From: CAVQUE01 sp046290435
GTDB taxonomy: Bacteria > Actinomycetota > Acidimicrobiia > Acidimicrobiales > UBA8592
Length of the DNA: 23,704 nt
Assembly (NCBI GenBank): GCA_046290435.1
Contig: JBKAGO010000012.1
Span: 1-23,704, forward strand
Direction: 5' to 3'
Part shown: piece after piece, positions 6,741-13,883 of the stretch
Layout of the letters: the number at the start of each line of letters is the position of its first letter
Position numbering within the stretch: the first letter of the stretch is position 1
Translations under genes and position numbers: made by a program
Notes under the pieces: model-generated
What the model was told of the DNA's origin: nothing
Seen by the model: only the letters and a program-made list of their open reading frames with translations
Database searches by the model: none

Positions 6741-8741
6741 GAGCACACATGCACGGGCCTCGCCGACCGACGTCGACGCGAACGCGGCGCCGGCACCGGG
6801 CCCGAAGAACATCGTCCCGGCGGCCAGCACGCCGGCCATGACGCTGACGGGGCCCATGACCTTCTGGAGGCGGCTGTGACGGATGTCGAGGGTGGCCGGG
6901 CCGATGATCGGTTCGGGGTCGATGCGACGATCGAGTCCGGCCGGATGGACGATGGCGCAGTAGGTGAACAGTGCCGACCAGGCCTCGGGCATGAGCTCAC
7001 CGAACTGGACGCCGACGAGATGACGGGCGAGCCCGTCCTCGTCCTCGGCGAGGGGGCGGGTGTGGCGGACCGTGCCGTCGAGGTCCACGGCGGCAACGGA
7101 ACCGTCGAGGCGGGGCACGGCGAGCGTCATGGTGATCGACGAGCCCACGTCACGGGACTCCGACAGCACGAGGCCGACACCGCTCGGCGACAGGTCCGAC
7201 GTCTCGCAGTAGTTCTCGTCGACGATCGCCGACAACGGCACTGCGATGCGGTGATCGGCTCGACGCTGGCGGCGGCGGACGATGACCTGCATCACGTCGA
7301 CCAGCGCAACGATGCACAACAGAGCGGCGCCGAGCGCGGCGAAGCGGGTCACGGTGCCGAATCGGGGCAACAGGTCCGGATCGATCAGGGTCGCCGCGCG
7401 AGCGAGCACGGCCACGTCGATCGCCACCAGCGTGAAGGTCGCGAGCCGGAGACGACCGAGCGTCTTCACACCCGACGCCGAGCCTCTGCCGGCGCTGCGC
7501 GGTTTCCGGCTGGCGGCCCCGGCCAGATCTGCGCCGACGGTTCGCCAACCCTGGCGCACCCAGTCGCCCCACCTCATCGTGCCGGCGGCCGCCGAGTGCC
7601 GTGCCCAGGCGCACAGACCGTGCACCACCACCGCGACGGCGATCCAGAGCGGAACGGAACCTGAGACGGGTTCGGGTGCGACGAAGAGCGCCACGACGAG
7701 CAGCCAGGTGGCGACGAATTGTCGGATGCTGCGCAGGTGCGTATCGGCGAGGGCCAGGCGGGCCAGACGGTTGGGCCGTCCCGGCGCCATCGCCCGCAGC
7801 CGCAGCCGGTCTCGGGCCTGGCACTGGCGCTCGCGCAGGTAGTCGGCGATGGTGTCGGGAGCGGTACGGCGGATCACCGGTTCGGCCTCGTGGCGGGTGG
7901 TGAGGCGCCGCTGATGGAGACGGGCGACGGCGGCCTCACGTGATCCCGGACCCTCGTCGAGGCCGCCGATGGTGGCGATGGCCTCGACGCGACACATCGA
8001 CCCCGACCCGTTCCACGGTGCGGCTCCGACGCGGCCGAGCGCCGGCAGGAGGACGTCGCGTTCGTAGGCGGCCTCGTCGTGACCTTCACGCAGATGCAGG
8101 AACGAATCGGCGTTGATGAGACCGACCGATCCCTGGACCACGGCCACATCGGCGTCGACGAAGTGCTCCGCGAGGCGGGTGAGCGTGCTGGGCGTGACGA
8201 CGTCGCCGGCTTCGAGCCACAGTGCGAACGGGCGCTCCTCGGCGACGGCGGCCGCCCAGAACGCTGCGGCACGGTCCGGGGCGGGGTCGACGCGGATGCT
8301 GCCACCGGCGCGAGCGATCGACGAGGCGGCGACGGGGTCGTCCTCGGCGAGGATCACCACGAACGACGAGGCCGTCGTGGTCTCGCCCATGGACACGAGC
8401 GTGCGCCGCAGGGCGTCGGGTGAGCCGGTCGCCGCATCGATGACGACCGCGATGTCCCGGGCCTCCGGGACGGCGTTGGACAGGTCGACAGCCGGTTCGG
8501 GGACCCGCCGACCTCCGCGCAGCACTGCTGCGGTCACGATCAGCTGGCCGATGGCCCAGACCTCGAGCAGCAGGAGAGCGACCGAGAACCACGGCGAGGC
8601 GGTTCCGAGTGTCCATCCGACGCGCCACAGGAGATAGGCGACGGCCGTGGCAGCGATTGCGATGAGCTGGCGCGAACGCACCCGTCCCGCACCGATGGCG
8701 GTTTCCGGGCGTGCTTCAGCGCTGCGGTGTCTGGTTGTCAT
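6063..8741 (-). CDS. N-terminal part of frameshifted gene: BcsA-like pseudo-glycosyltransferase with PilZ domain and start of repeat array
   Basis: From ATG 8741 the product has two membrane helices (about 25-43 and 50-74) and a cytoplasmic GT2-like domain (about 96-330). Four further membrane helices follow (about 341-358, 363-380, 433-452, 467-488). Next is a PilZ domain with the complete c-di-GMP signature: RADHR (RxxxR, about 494-498) and DLSPSG (DxSxxG, 516-521). A further hydrophobic segment (about 628-655) leads into the extracellular repeats. This is the layout of bacterial cellulose synthase BcsA. The GT motifs are degenerate: WLEAGD stands where a DxD is expected, SRE replaces TED, and the QxxRW motif has become RQCQARD. 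It is probably not a working transferase. An upstream GTG (8849) and ATG (8819) are possible starts. The frame is lost at about 6340; the out-of-frame tail to 6063 is not meaningful. Restoring 17 bases would give one protein of about 1540 residues. The PilZ call is firm; the role is inferred. Confidence 0.82.
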   Translation of the reverse strand: MTTRHRSAEARPETAIGAGRVRSRQLIAIAATAVAYLLWRVGWTLGTASPWFSVALLLLEVWAIGQLIVTAAVLRGGRRVPEPAVDLSNAVPEARDIAVVIDAATGSPDALRRTLVSMGETTTASSFVVILAEDDPVAASSIARAGGSIRVDPAPDRAAAFWAAAVAEERPFALWLEAGDVVTPSTLTRLAEHFVDADVAVVQGSVGLINADSFLHLREGHDEAAYERDVLLPALGRVGAAPWNGSGSMCRVEAIATIGGLDEGPGSREAAVARLHQRRLTTRHEAEPVIRRTAPDTIADYLRERQCQARDRLRLRAMAPGRPNRLARLALADTHLRSIRQFVATWLLVVALFVAPEPVSGSVPLWIAVAVVVHGLCAWARHSAAAGTMRWGDWVRQGWRTVGADLAGAASRKPRSAGRGSASGVKTLGRLRLATFTLVAIDVAVLARAATLIDPDLLPRFGTVTRFAALGAALLCIVALVDVMQVIVRRRQRRADHRIAVPLSAIVDENYCETSDLSPSGVGLVLSESRDVGSSITMTLAVPRLDGSVAAVDLDGTVRHTRPLAEDEDGLARHLVGVQFGELMPEAWSALFTYCAIVHPAGLDRRIDPEPIIGPATLDIRHSRLQKVMGPVSVMAGVLAAGTMFFGPGAGAAFASTSVGEARACVLSSDGSGRAGGLVQMHFDGVWNDIATTDESGCVALAVPRQGVVPVQVVLDGRTERIDQDLLWDPSVVFETTEVVVEVVSSSGEPVEGARVQWHGAVWRDAGRTGVDGTARFETWDQTIPVQVVLDGRTKRIDQNVRWITHRVRDDRGVVEVRRVTRRRSAGAVHGGSGCRCDRCRWHGAVRDVGSDHPGAGRARWADQADRPERPVGSTHRVRDDRGRGGGGVVVG

Positions 8742-8930
8742 GTGTTCCGTGTCCCGTGTCCCGGTGATCTCGACGTGCACGTGCCTTGCAGAGACCGTCG
8801 GCAGGAGTTCCGGGCGCATGAGTCTTCGGTACCGGGCCGGTCGGCGCACCGACGTCGGGGCCGGCGCCCGTCGACGAGGCGCACAAGAAGAAAAGTCCTG
8901 CCGATCGCCCAGATTTCCCTCGTGTGGGCC

Positions 8931-8956
8931 TCAAGGTTCCGCCGTGATGGGCCGAT
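8931..8956 (+). promoter_or_regulatory. Putative sigma-28-type promoter of the short HDOD gene
   Basis: CTCAAG ending in TCAAG (8931-8935) is followed by GCCGATCA from 8951, so TCAA-N16-GCCGAT, one base longer than canonical spacing. It lies 23 bases before the start codon at 8980, leaving room for a short leader containing the GGGAGGA ribosome binding site. Confidence 0.5.
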
Positions 8957-8965
8957 CAACTCAGT

Positions 8966-8972
8966 GGGAGGA
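8966..8972 (+). promoter_or_regulatory. Ribosome binding site deciding the start at 8980
   Basis: GGGAGGA sits seven bases before ATG 8980 and selects this start over earlier in-frame codons, whose translation looks like antisense of the divergent gene. Confidence 0.75.
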
Positions 8973-8979
8973 CGAACAC

Positions 8980-9675
8980 ATGACCGATCTCGGAGTTCGA
9001 GTGGACGAAAGCCAACTGGCAACGGCGGTCATGGTCCTGCGTGTCCTCGACGCCGAGTCGACGACCGCCCAAGAGGTCGCGGACGCGCTGTCCGACGATC
9101 CGGTGTTGTGCCGCAGGCTCCTGCGCCTCGCGCGCAGCCCGATGTTCGGGATCGTGGCCGATGACCTGACCGTTCAGCGGGCCGTGGTGTTGGTCGGCTT
9201 CTCGACGGTGCGAAGCCTTGCGGTGCTCAGCGCCGCCAAGGGCCTCACCGCCCATGACGACGGCGCCGAGCGCTGGATCGACGCGCTGACGACCGGTATC
9301 GCCACCGAACAGTTGGCGGCCCGCGCAGGCGTCGATCCCGGCGACGGTCTGGTCGCAGGCATGCTGAATCGTCTGGTCGACGGCGCAGACGAGAACGTGG
9401 CGAAAGCCATGGCTCGTTCGGTCCCGGCCCCCATCGTCGAGGCGATGCGGTTGGATGCCGCTTCGGTGATCGCTCCCAATTCGCCGCCGTTGTGTCGCCT
9501 CGTCGATGCCGGCAAGGCCGTCGCCGCCCTGATGATCGAGGTGGCGCCCGGCATCCCCTCGAGCACCGAATTGGCCGAGGTCCTCGAGACCACAACCTTC
9601 CCCGGCCTCGCCGACCGCCGCCTCGCCACCGACATCCGCCGCGGCGTCGACCTCTACGCCTCCCTGGCCGACTGA
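8980..9675 (+). CDS. Short HDOD-like protein
   Basis: A protein of 231 residues made essentially of one shortened HDOD domain. Recognisable parts are LATAVMVLRVLDAESTTAQE, LSDDPVLCRRLLRLARSPMFG (compare DPVLAARLLKVANSPSFG of the HDOD-GGDEF protein at 19407-20879), VQRAVVLVGFSTVRSLAVL and a GLVAGMLNRLVDGA segment in place of the usual LSGLLHDIG. It has no output domain, so it may act by protein contact. The start is fixed by a strong ribosome binding site, and a sigma-28-like promoter lies just upstream. It is divergent from the PilZ/repeat gene, whose far end is flanked by another HDOD gene. The family call is good for the N-terminal half and weaker for the C-terminal half. Confidence 0.78.
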   Translation: MTDLGVRVDESQLATAVMVLRVLDAESTTAQEVADALSDDPVLCRRLLRLARSPMFGIVADDLTVQRAVVLVGFSTVRSLAVLSAAKGLTAHDDGAERWIDALTTGIATEQLAARAGVDPGDGLVAGMLNRLVDGADENVAKAMARSVPAPIVEAMRLDAASVIAPNSPPLCRLVDAGKAVAALMIEVAPGIPSSTELAEVLETTTFPGLADRRLATDIRRGVDLYASLAD

Positions 9676-10030
9676 CCCCAGCGGCCCAACAGGCCGCCGG
9701 CCAGGCAGACCCACCCCGCGGAGAAGCCCGAGAGGCCAAGCACTCCCGGCACACAACGCCGCCAGCAGGGCAACAAGACGCCGACACACGACGCCGCCAG
9801 CAGGGCAGCGAGACGCAGACACACGTCGGCGTGACCGCCTCCCCCGAGACGGCCGACGCACCCCCGATGGCCTCTTGGGCACCCCTCAGCCGTCTCGGCG
9901 ACACGCCCTGCTGCGCAGCCCGCCACCAAGCCGGCCGTACACCCGGACCACGATGCAACGACCACGCCAGGATCCCGGCGCAAGCCGCCGAAGACGAGCC
10001 GGCCCAGAAACACAGATGGCGCGCACCAGA

Positions 10031-10107
10031 ACGTTGTGACAGTTTGCACAGCACCCGCACTGCCCCTCGGCCGCCACACCACGGCTGTGCAAACTCGTCA
10101 CAAACGT
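10031..10107. mobile_element. MITE-like inverted-repeat element, copy 1
   Basis: The left arm ACGTTGTGACAGTTTGCACAG and the right arm CTGTGCAAACTCGTCACAAA-CGT are complementary apart from two missing bases in the left arm. The inside (CACCCGCACTGCCCCTCGG...) matches copy 2. No coding capacity. It could be a non-autonomous mobile element or a REP-like hairpin; no target-site duplication is obvious. Confidence 0.6.
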
Positions 10108-10369
10108 ACCGCCAGGCTGACCAGCCCCAGACCACGACGCCGCCAGCAGGGCAGCGAGACCAGCACGTCGGCGTCCGCCTCCCCGAGACGGCCGCCCACC
10201 GATGGCCTCTTGGCGCCCCCCTCAGCCGTCTCGGCGACGCGCCGCTGCTGCGCAACCCGCCGACACCGCCGGCGACGTACACCCCGGAAGCGAGATGCGC
10301 CACACCACAGGATCCCGGCGCAAGCCCGCCGAAGACAGCCGGCCAGAACCAGATAGCGGCGCCACCGAA

Positions 10370-10446
10370 ACGTTGTGACGAGTTGCACAGCCACCGCACC
10401 ACTGCCCCTCGGCCGCCACAACCGGCTGTGCAACTCGTCACAACGT
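10370..10446. mobile_element. MITE-like inverted-repeat element, copy 2, with perfect 23-bp arms
   Basis: The arms at 10370-10392 (ACGTTGTGACGAGTTGCACA then GCC) and 10424-10446 are perfect reverse complements around a 31-base centre. The element is the same length as copy 1 and sits at the same place in the larger repeat unit. As RNA it would form a long hairpin. Whether it is mobile, a terminator or an RNA-level element is not decidable here. Confidence 0.65.
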
Positions 10447-10774
10447 AACGCCAGTCCCAGCCCCGACACGACGCCGCCAGCAGGGCAGCGAGACGCAGAC
10501 ACACGTCGGCGTGACCGCCTCCCCCGAGACGGCCGACGCACCCCCGATGGCCTCTTGGGCACCCCCTCAGCCGTCTCGGCGACACGCCGCTGCTGCGCAG
10601 CCCGCCGACACACAGCCGGCGACGTACACCCCGGAAGCGAGATGCGACGACCACCGACGAGGGATCCCGGCGCAAGCCCGCCGAAGACGAGCCGGCCCAG
10701 AAACACAGCATCCCGGCGCGAGCACGCCGGAGACGAGCCGGCCCAGCAACGGCGCGGCCGGCCCAGAAGAACAG

Positions 10775-11818
10775 CTACCGCCGCGCCCGGTAGATCGCCG
10801 CGAGGATCTCGGCGATGGCGGCGTAGAGCTCGACGGGGACGAGGTCGCCGATCTCGACGTTCTTGAAGAGGGTGCGGGCGACGGGTTTGTCTTCGCGGAT
10901 GGGTACGCCGTGCAGGCGTGCCTCGGCGCGGATGCGGTCGGCGATGGCACCGGCGCCCTTGGCGACGACTCGGGGGGCGGGATCGTCGGCGTCGTAGGCG
11001 AGCGCCACGGCGAGGTGGGTCGGGTTGGTGATCACGACGTCGGCGGTGGCGACGGCGTGGATCATGCGGTTGCGGCTCAGGGCCGCCTGGCGACGGCGGA
11101 TCTCGCCCTTCACCAGCGGGCTGGATTCCTGTTGCTTTTGTTCTTCTCGCACCTCTTGCTTGGTCATCTTGAGGCTCTTGTCGTGGCGGTACTTGTTCCA
11201 GACGGCGTCGATGACACCGATGAGGATGCCGATCACGGCGATGCGCACGAAGAGGTTCTCGAGCACCGACATCAGCGCCGGTAGCGATTCGGCCATCGGT
11301 GTCGGGCCGAGCAGGAGGTTCTCGAGTGCTTCGTCCCAGAGGCTCCAGGCGACGAGCACGACCAGTCCGAGCTTGCCGATGGTCTTGCCGAGCTCGAAGT
11401 AGGCCTGGGGTCCGACGATGCGCAGGAGTCCCTGTTTGGGGTTGAGGCCCTGCCACTGTGGCTTCAGCTTGTGGGGGTTGGGCTTTCCGCCGACGAGTGC
11501 CAGCTGCGCGATGACGCTGGTGACGGTCACGACGATGACGAGGGGCAGCAGGGTCCGAGTCGTCTCCCAGACCAACACGCCGAAGGTCCCGGCGACGGCG
11601 TCGGCGTCGCGGACGGCGTCGGGGGCGAAGGTCGCCGACCAGACATCGGCCAGCCGCTGCAGGAGATCGGGCATCGCCGCGGGCAACATGATGGCGCTGA
11701 CGACGAGGGCAATGGCCTGGGGGAGTTCCGACGAGCGGGCGGCCTGGCCCTTGCGACGCGCTTCCTGGCGCTTCTTGGCTGTCGGCTTCTCGGTCTTGTC
11801 GGCGCCGGTTGCGGCCAC
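10775..11818 (-). CDS. flhB: Flagellar type III export switch protein FlhB
   Basis: FlhB sits in the flagellar export gate and switches substrate specificity from rod/hook to filament proteins. The 347 residues begin with the family's DKTEKPTAKKRQEARRKGQ (residues 7-25). Four membrane segments lie near 33-50, 82-107, 147-165 and 186-206. A charged linker then leads to the cytoplasmic domain with the autocleavage motif NPTH at 265-268. The GTG at 11818 is chosen because AGGGAG (11824-11829) lies five bases upstream and the family's N-terminus starts right there; ATGs at 11851 and 11872 are alternatives. It is divergent from the flgN-fliI operon. Unusually, no fliR or flhA adjoins it: its 3' end abuts the repeat array. 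Confidence 0.95.
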   Translation of the reverse strand: MAATGADKTEKPTAKKRQEARRKGQAARSSELPQAIALVVSAIMLPAAMPDLLQRLADVWSATFAPDAVRDADAVAGTFGVLVWETTRTLLPLVIVVTVTSVIAQLALVGGKPNPHKLKPQWQGLNPKQGLLRIVGPQAYFELGKTIGKLGLVVLVAWSLWDEALENLLLGPTPMAESLPALMSVLENLFVRIAVIGILIGVIDAVWNKYRHDKSLKMTKQEVREEQKQQESSPLVKGEIRRRQAALSRNRMIHAVATADVVITNPTHLAVALAYDADDPAPRVVAKGAGAIADRIRAEARLHGVPIREDKPVARTLFKNVEIGDLVPVELYAAIAEILAAIYRARR

Positions 11819-11823
11819 GAGCG

Positions 11824-11829
11824 CTCCCT
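11824..11829 (-). promoter_or_regulatory. Ribosome binding site selecting GTG 11818 for flhB
   Basis: AGGGAG on the minus strand, five bases before the GTG. The upstream ATG candidates at 11851 and 11872 have no comparable site. Confidence 0.55.
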
Positions 11830-11958
11830 GTCGGCTACCTCGGTGTTCCATCGGCTGCCGTGTCTGGGTCATGAGGCCCATTCGCGCGTGATTCGTCCGG
11901 CCCATGAATCCGCACGCACTGTGTCCCGATCTGGGCCTTCGGGCACGGGTCGAACGGC

Positions 11959-11985
11959 TCAAGTCCGCGACCGCACGGCCGATGG
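11959..11985 (+). promoter_or_regulatory. Putative sigma-28-type promoter of the flgN-fliI operon
   Basis: TCAAGTCC (11959-11966), 11 bases, GCCGATGG (11978-11985). This matches the FliA/SigD layout TAAAGTTT-N11-GCCGATAA at 11 of 16 positions with exact spacing. It is 22 bases before ATG 12008, which would leave a very short leader. flgN-flgK-flgL genes are classical late flagellar (sigma-28) targets in other bacteria, so the position makes sense. Confidence 0.62.
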
Positions 11986-12007
11986 ACACGTCGATGGTGA
12001 AACCCTC

Positions 12008-12496
12008 ATGCCTGCCATGAACACACTCGCCGACTCCCTCCGGCACGAGCTCCAAGGGCTCGAGACCGTTCTCCACCGACTGACGACGCTTCGCCTGATG
12101 ATGGCGACGGGGACGCAGCGGTCGATCGAACGCGCCGCCACGGAACTCGACGAGGCCCTCGTCGCCCTGGGTGTCGCGGAGACCGCTCGTGTCGACGCGT
12201 TGCGGGGCCAGGGCTTCGCTGCGGTGACCGATGCCATCGCCGCGAGCGACGAGCCCCTCCGCAGCGATCTGGCGTTGACCCGCACCCGACTGGCGCGCAC
12301 CCACCAGGAAGTGTTGGGCGCGGCGCAGGCGACGTCGACGATGGCGTCGCGTTCGCTCGGTCAGGTGCAGGCCACGCTCCGTGAACTCGGCGCGTCGAGC
12401 GCAGGAGCGACGTGGCAGTCCTACGGGCCGGGCGGGGTCCGGCCCGGATCCGGCGCAGCCGGTGCCCGGGTCAACTTCGTGGAAGGCAGCTTCTGA
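12008..12496 (+). CDS. flgN: FlgN-like flagellar export chaperone
   Basis: This 162-residue, mostly helical protein lies directly upstream of flgK, the usual place of flgN, whose product chaperones FlgK and FlgL in the cytoplasm. The N-terminus (LADSLRHELQGLETVLHRLTTLRLMMATG) has the heptad-like leucine pattern of FlgN, and the C-terminal tail (VRPGSGAAGARVNFVEGSF) is flexible. The start is ATG 12008; ATG 12017 is possible. The upstream GGTGAAA is a modest ribosome binding site. Its TGA shares a base with the flgK ATG (TGATG), so the two are translationally coupled. Sequence identity to FlgN is low in general, so the call rests on size, helix pattern and position. Confidence 0.72.
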   Translation: MPAMNTLADSLRHELQGLETVLHRLTTLRLMMATGTQRSIERAATELDEALVALGVAETARVDALRGQGFAAVTDAIAASDEPLRSDLALTRTRLARTHQEVLGAAQATSTMASRSLGQVQATLRELGASSAGATWQSYGPGGVRPGSGAAGARVNFVEGSF

Positions 12497-13851
12497 TGTC
12501 GTTCGATGGCCTGCGGATCGGAACGTCTGGCATCGCTGCTGCGCAGCGCGCTGTCGAGACGACGGCCCACAACCTCGCGAACGTCAACACCGACGGGTAC
12601 AGCCGCCAGCGTGTCGAGACCTCGACGGCCATGGCCCGCGTCGACCATCGCGGGCTGCTGGGCCCTGGTGCGACGGGGCAGGGTGTGGTCATCGATGGCA
12701 TCACCCGGGCCACCGATGATCTGTTGGCCAGCAACCTGCGTGATCAGATGGCCGCGCGTTCGTCGTGGGAGGCCCGCGCCGACTACACGTCTCGTGCCGA
12801 GGGGATCCTCGGTCCGCTCGAGGGCGGCATGTCGTCGGCATTGTCCTCGTTCTGGAACTCGTGGGAGGCCCTCAGCACCGATCCCGAGGGCATGACCGCT
12901 CGCACCGCAGTCGTGGAGGCGGGCCGGCAGGTGGCGACCAGCCTGAACGACGCTGCCGCGCGCCTCGATCGACTCGAGGGCGACACCGTTGCCGACATGA
13001 CGGCGACCGTCGCGGAGATCAACGATCTCGCCGGCAACGTGGCGGCGCTCAACGGACAGATCGCAGCGGCCAGGTCGTCGGGGAACAACGCGCTCGACCT
13101 GCTGAACCAGCGCGATCTCACGGTCCGCCACCTCACGGAGTTGACCGGGGCCCGGGCGACGACCGATGCGAACGGTGACATGCGGGTCTCGATCGCCGGC
13201 ATGCCGTTGGTCCAGGGCAACAGCAACACCCCGCTGGCGGTCGCCCCGACCCCCACCCGGGTGGTCTGGCCCGATGGTTCTGCTGCGGCTCCGGCGGGTC
13301 GTCTCGGTGCCCTGAACGAGATCGTCGGTGCCGAGATCTCCTCGCTGCGCGGCCGGATCGACGAGATCGCGATCGAGCTGAGCGATCTGGTCAACACTGC
13401 GCACCGCGCCGGCTTCGGCCTCGACGGTGCGGCGGGAAGGGATTTCTTCGTCGGCACCGATGCCACGACCTTGCGGATCGATCCCGCACTCGAGCCGGCG
13501 ATGGTCGCTGCTTCGGCATCGGGCGCCCCTGCGGACGGCAACCATGCCCTGGAGATGGGTGGCCTGCGCAACGCCGCGACCTCGACGGGCGCAACGGTCA
13601 ACGACCTGTTCAACTCGGTGCAGGGCCTACTGGGTCTGCGCTCGGCCGAGGCTGCTCGCCAGGAGCGGATGAGCGGTGCGATCGTCGACGAGCTGTCCAC
13701 CCAGCTCTCGGCGACCATCGGCGTCTCGACCGATGTCGAGCTCACCGACATGTTGCGGTACCAGCGTGCCTATGAGGCCTCGGCGCGGGTGATCACCGTG
13801 GTCGATCAGATGCTCGATCGTCTGATCAACGGCACGGGGGCGACCCGATGA
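12496..13851 (+). CDS. flgK: Flagellar hook-associated protein 1 FlgK
   Basis: FlgK forms the first hook-filament junction ring outside the cell. The 451-residue protein has the flagellar rod/hook N-terminal signature (GTSGIAAAQRAVETTAHNLANVNTDGYSRQRV, residues about 9-40), including ANVNTDGYSRQ. A long helical D1 region with LNQRDL follows. The C-terminal signature is VELTDMLRYQRAYEASARVI. It is shorter than the roughly 550 residues of enterobacterial FlgK, so the surface-exposed D2/D3 region is reduced. The TGA overlaps an ATG that opens an 11-codon mini-ORF leading to flgL. Confidence 0.95.
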   Translation: MSFDGLRIGTSGIAAAQRAVETTAHNLANVNTDGYSRQRVETSTAMARVDHRGLLGPGATGQGVVIDGITRATDDLLASNLRDQMAARSSWEARADYTSRAEGILGPLEGGMSSALSSFWNSWEALSTDPEGMTARTAVVEAGRQVATSLNDAAARLDRLEGDTVADMTATVAEINDLAGNVAALNGQIAAARSSGNNALDLLNQRDLTVRHLTELTGARATTDANGDMRVSIAGMPLVQGNSNTPLAVAPTPTRVVWPDGSAAAPAGRLGALNEIVGAEISSLRGRIDEIAIELSDLVNTAHRAGFGLDGAAGRDFFVGTDATTLRIDPALEPAMVAASASGAPADGNHALEMGGLRNAATSTGATVNDLFNSVQGLLGLRSAEAARQERMSGAIVDELSTQLSATIGVSTDVELTDMLRYQRAYEASARVITVVDQMLDRLINGTGATR

Positions 13852-13883
13852 GTGAACTCGTCCGACCCGGGGAGACGTCATGA
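13848..13883 (+). other. Mini-ORF bridging flgK and flgL
   Basis: ATG 13848 overlaps the flgK stop (ATGA) and reads MSELVRPGETS, 11 codons, to a TGA at 13881-13883 that overlaps the flgL ATG. It contains the GGGGAGA ribosome binding site of flgL. It may simply pass ribosomes from one gene to the next; a peptide function is not implied. Confidence 0.35.

Larger units (their letters stand above)
8742..8979. promoter_or_regulatory. Divergent intergenic region between the PilZ/repeat gene and an HDOD gene
   Basis: This stretch of 238 bases has no convincing gene and must hold the start signals of both flanking genes. On the plus strand there is a clear sigma-28-like site (listed separately). On the minus strand the only comparable pattern is TCAT (8821-8818), 15 bases, GCCGAC (8802-8797), about 56 bases before ATG 8741. 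It is a weak match. The minus-strand start has only a poor ribosome binding site (ACGGAAC). Confidence 0.4.
9676..10774. repeat. Convergent intergenic space filled by a three-copy ~340-bp structured repeat
   Basis: Three copies start with GACGCCGCCAGCAGGG at 9790, 10136 and 10470, spaced 346 and 334 bases. Each contains a 10-bp inverted pair, CCGAGACGGC ... GCCGTCTCGG (9844/9889, 10183/10225, 10524/10570). Each also has a GCTGCGCAGC-like palindrome, a CCCGGAAGCGAGATGCG-type segment (variable in the first copy) and a closing GGATCCCGGCGCAAG element. The first two copies are followed by a 77-bp inverted-repeat element. The last is followed by the hairpin CCGGCG-CGAGCA-CGCCGG, found also at the left end of the window. 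Long ORFs cross this space in several frames but have only repeat-derived, Arg/Gly/Pro-rich composition. I see no gene. Confidence 0.9.

Noticed and set aside
8883..8905. Another possible sigma-28-like site, ACAA...GCCGAT, upstream of the short HDOD gene
   Set aside because: The spacing is 13 instead of 15-16 and the upstream element lacks TCAAG; the site at 8931-8956 is better.
9676..10774. Possible CRISPR array
   Set aside because: The repeated units are about 340 bp with homologous contents throughout. There are no short identical repeats separated by unique spacers, and no cas genes.
10098..11456. Long ORFs on both strands through the repeat array (up to 488 codons)
   Set aside because: Their translations are repeat-derived, rich in Arg, Gly and Pro, show no domains, lose phase between the copies and run antisense into flhB. 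High GC leaves such frames open by chance.
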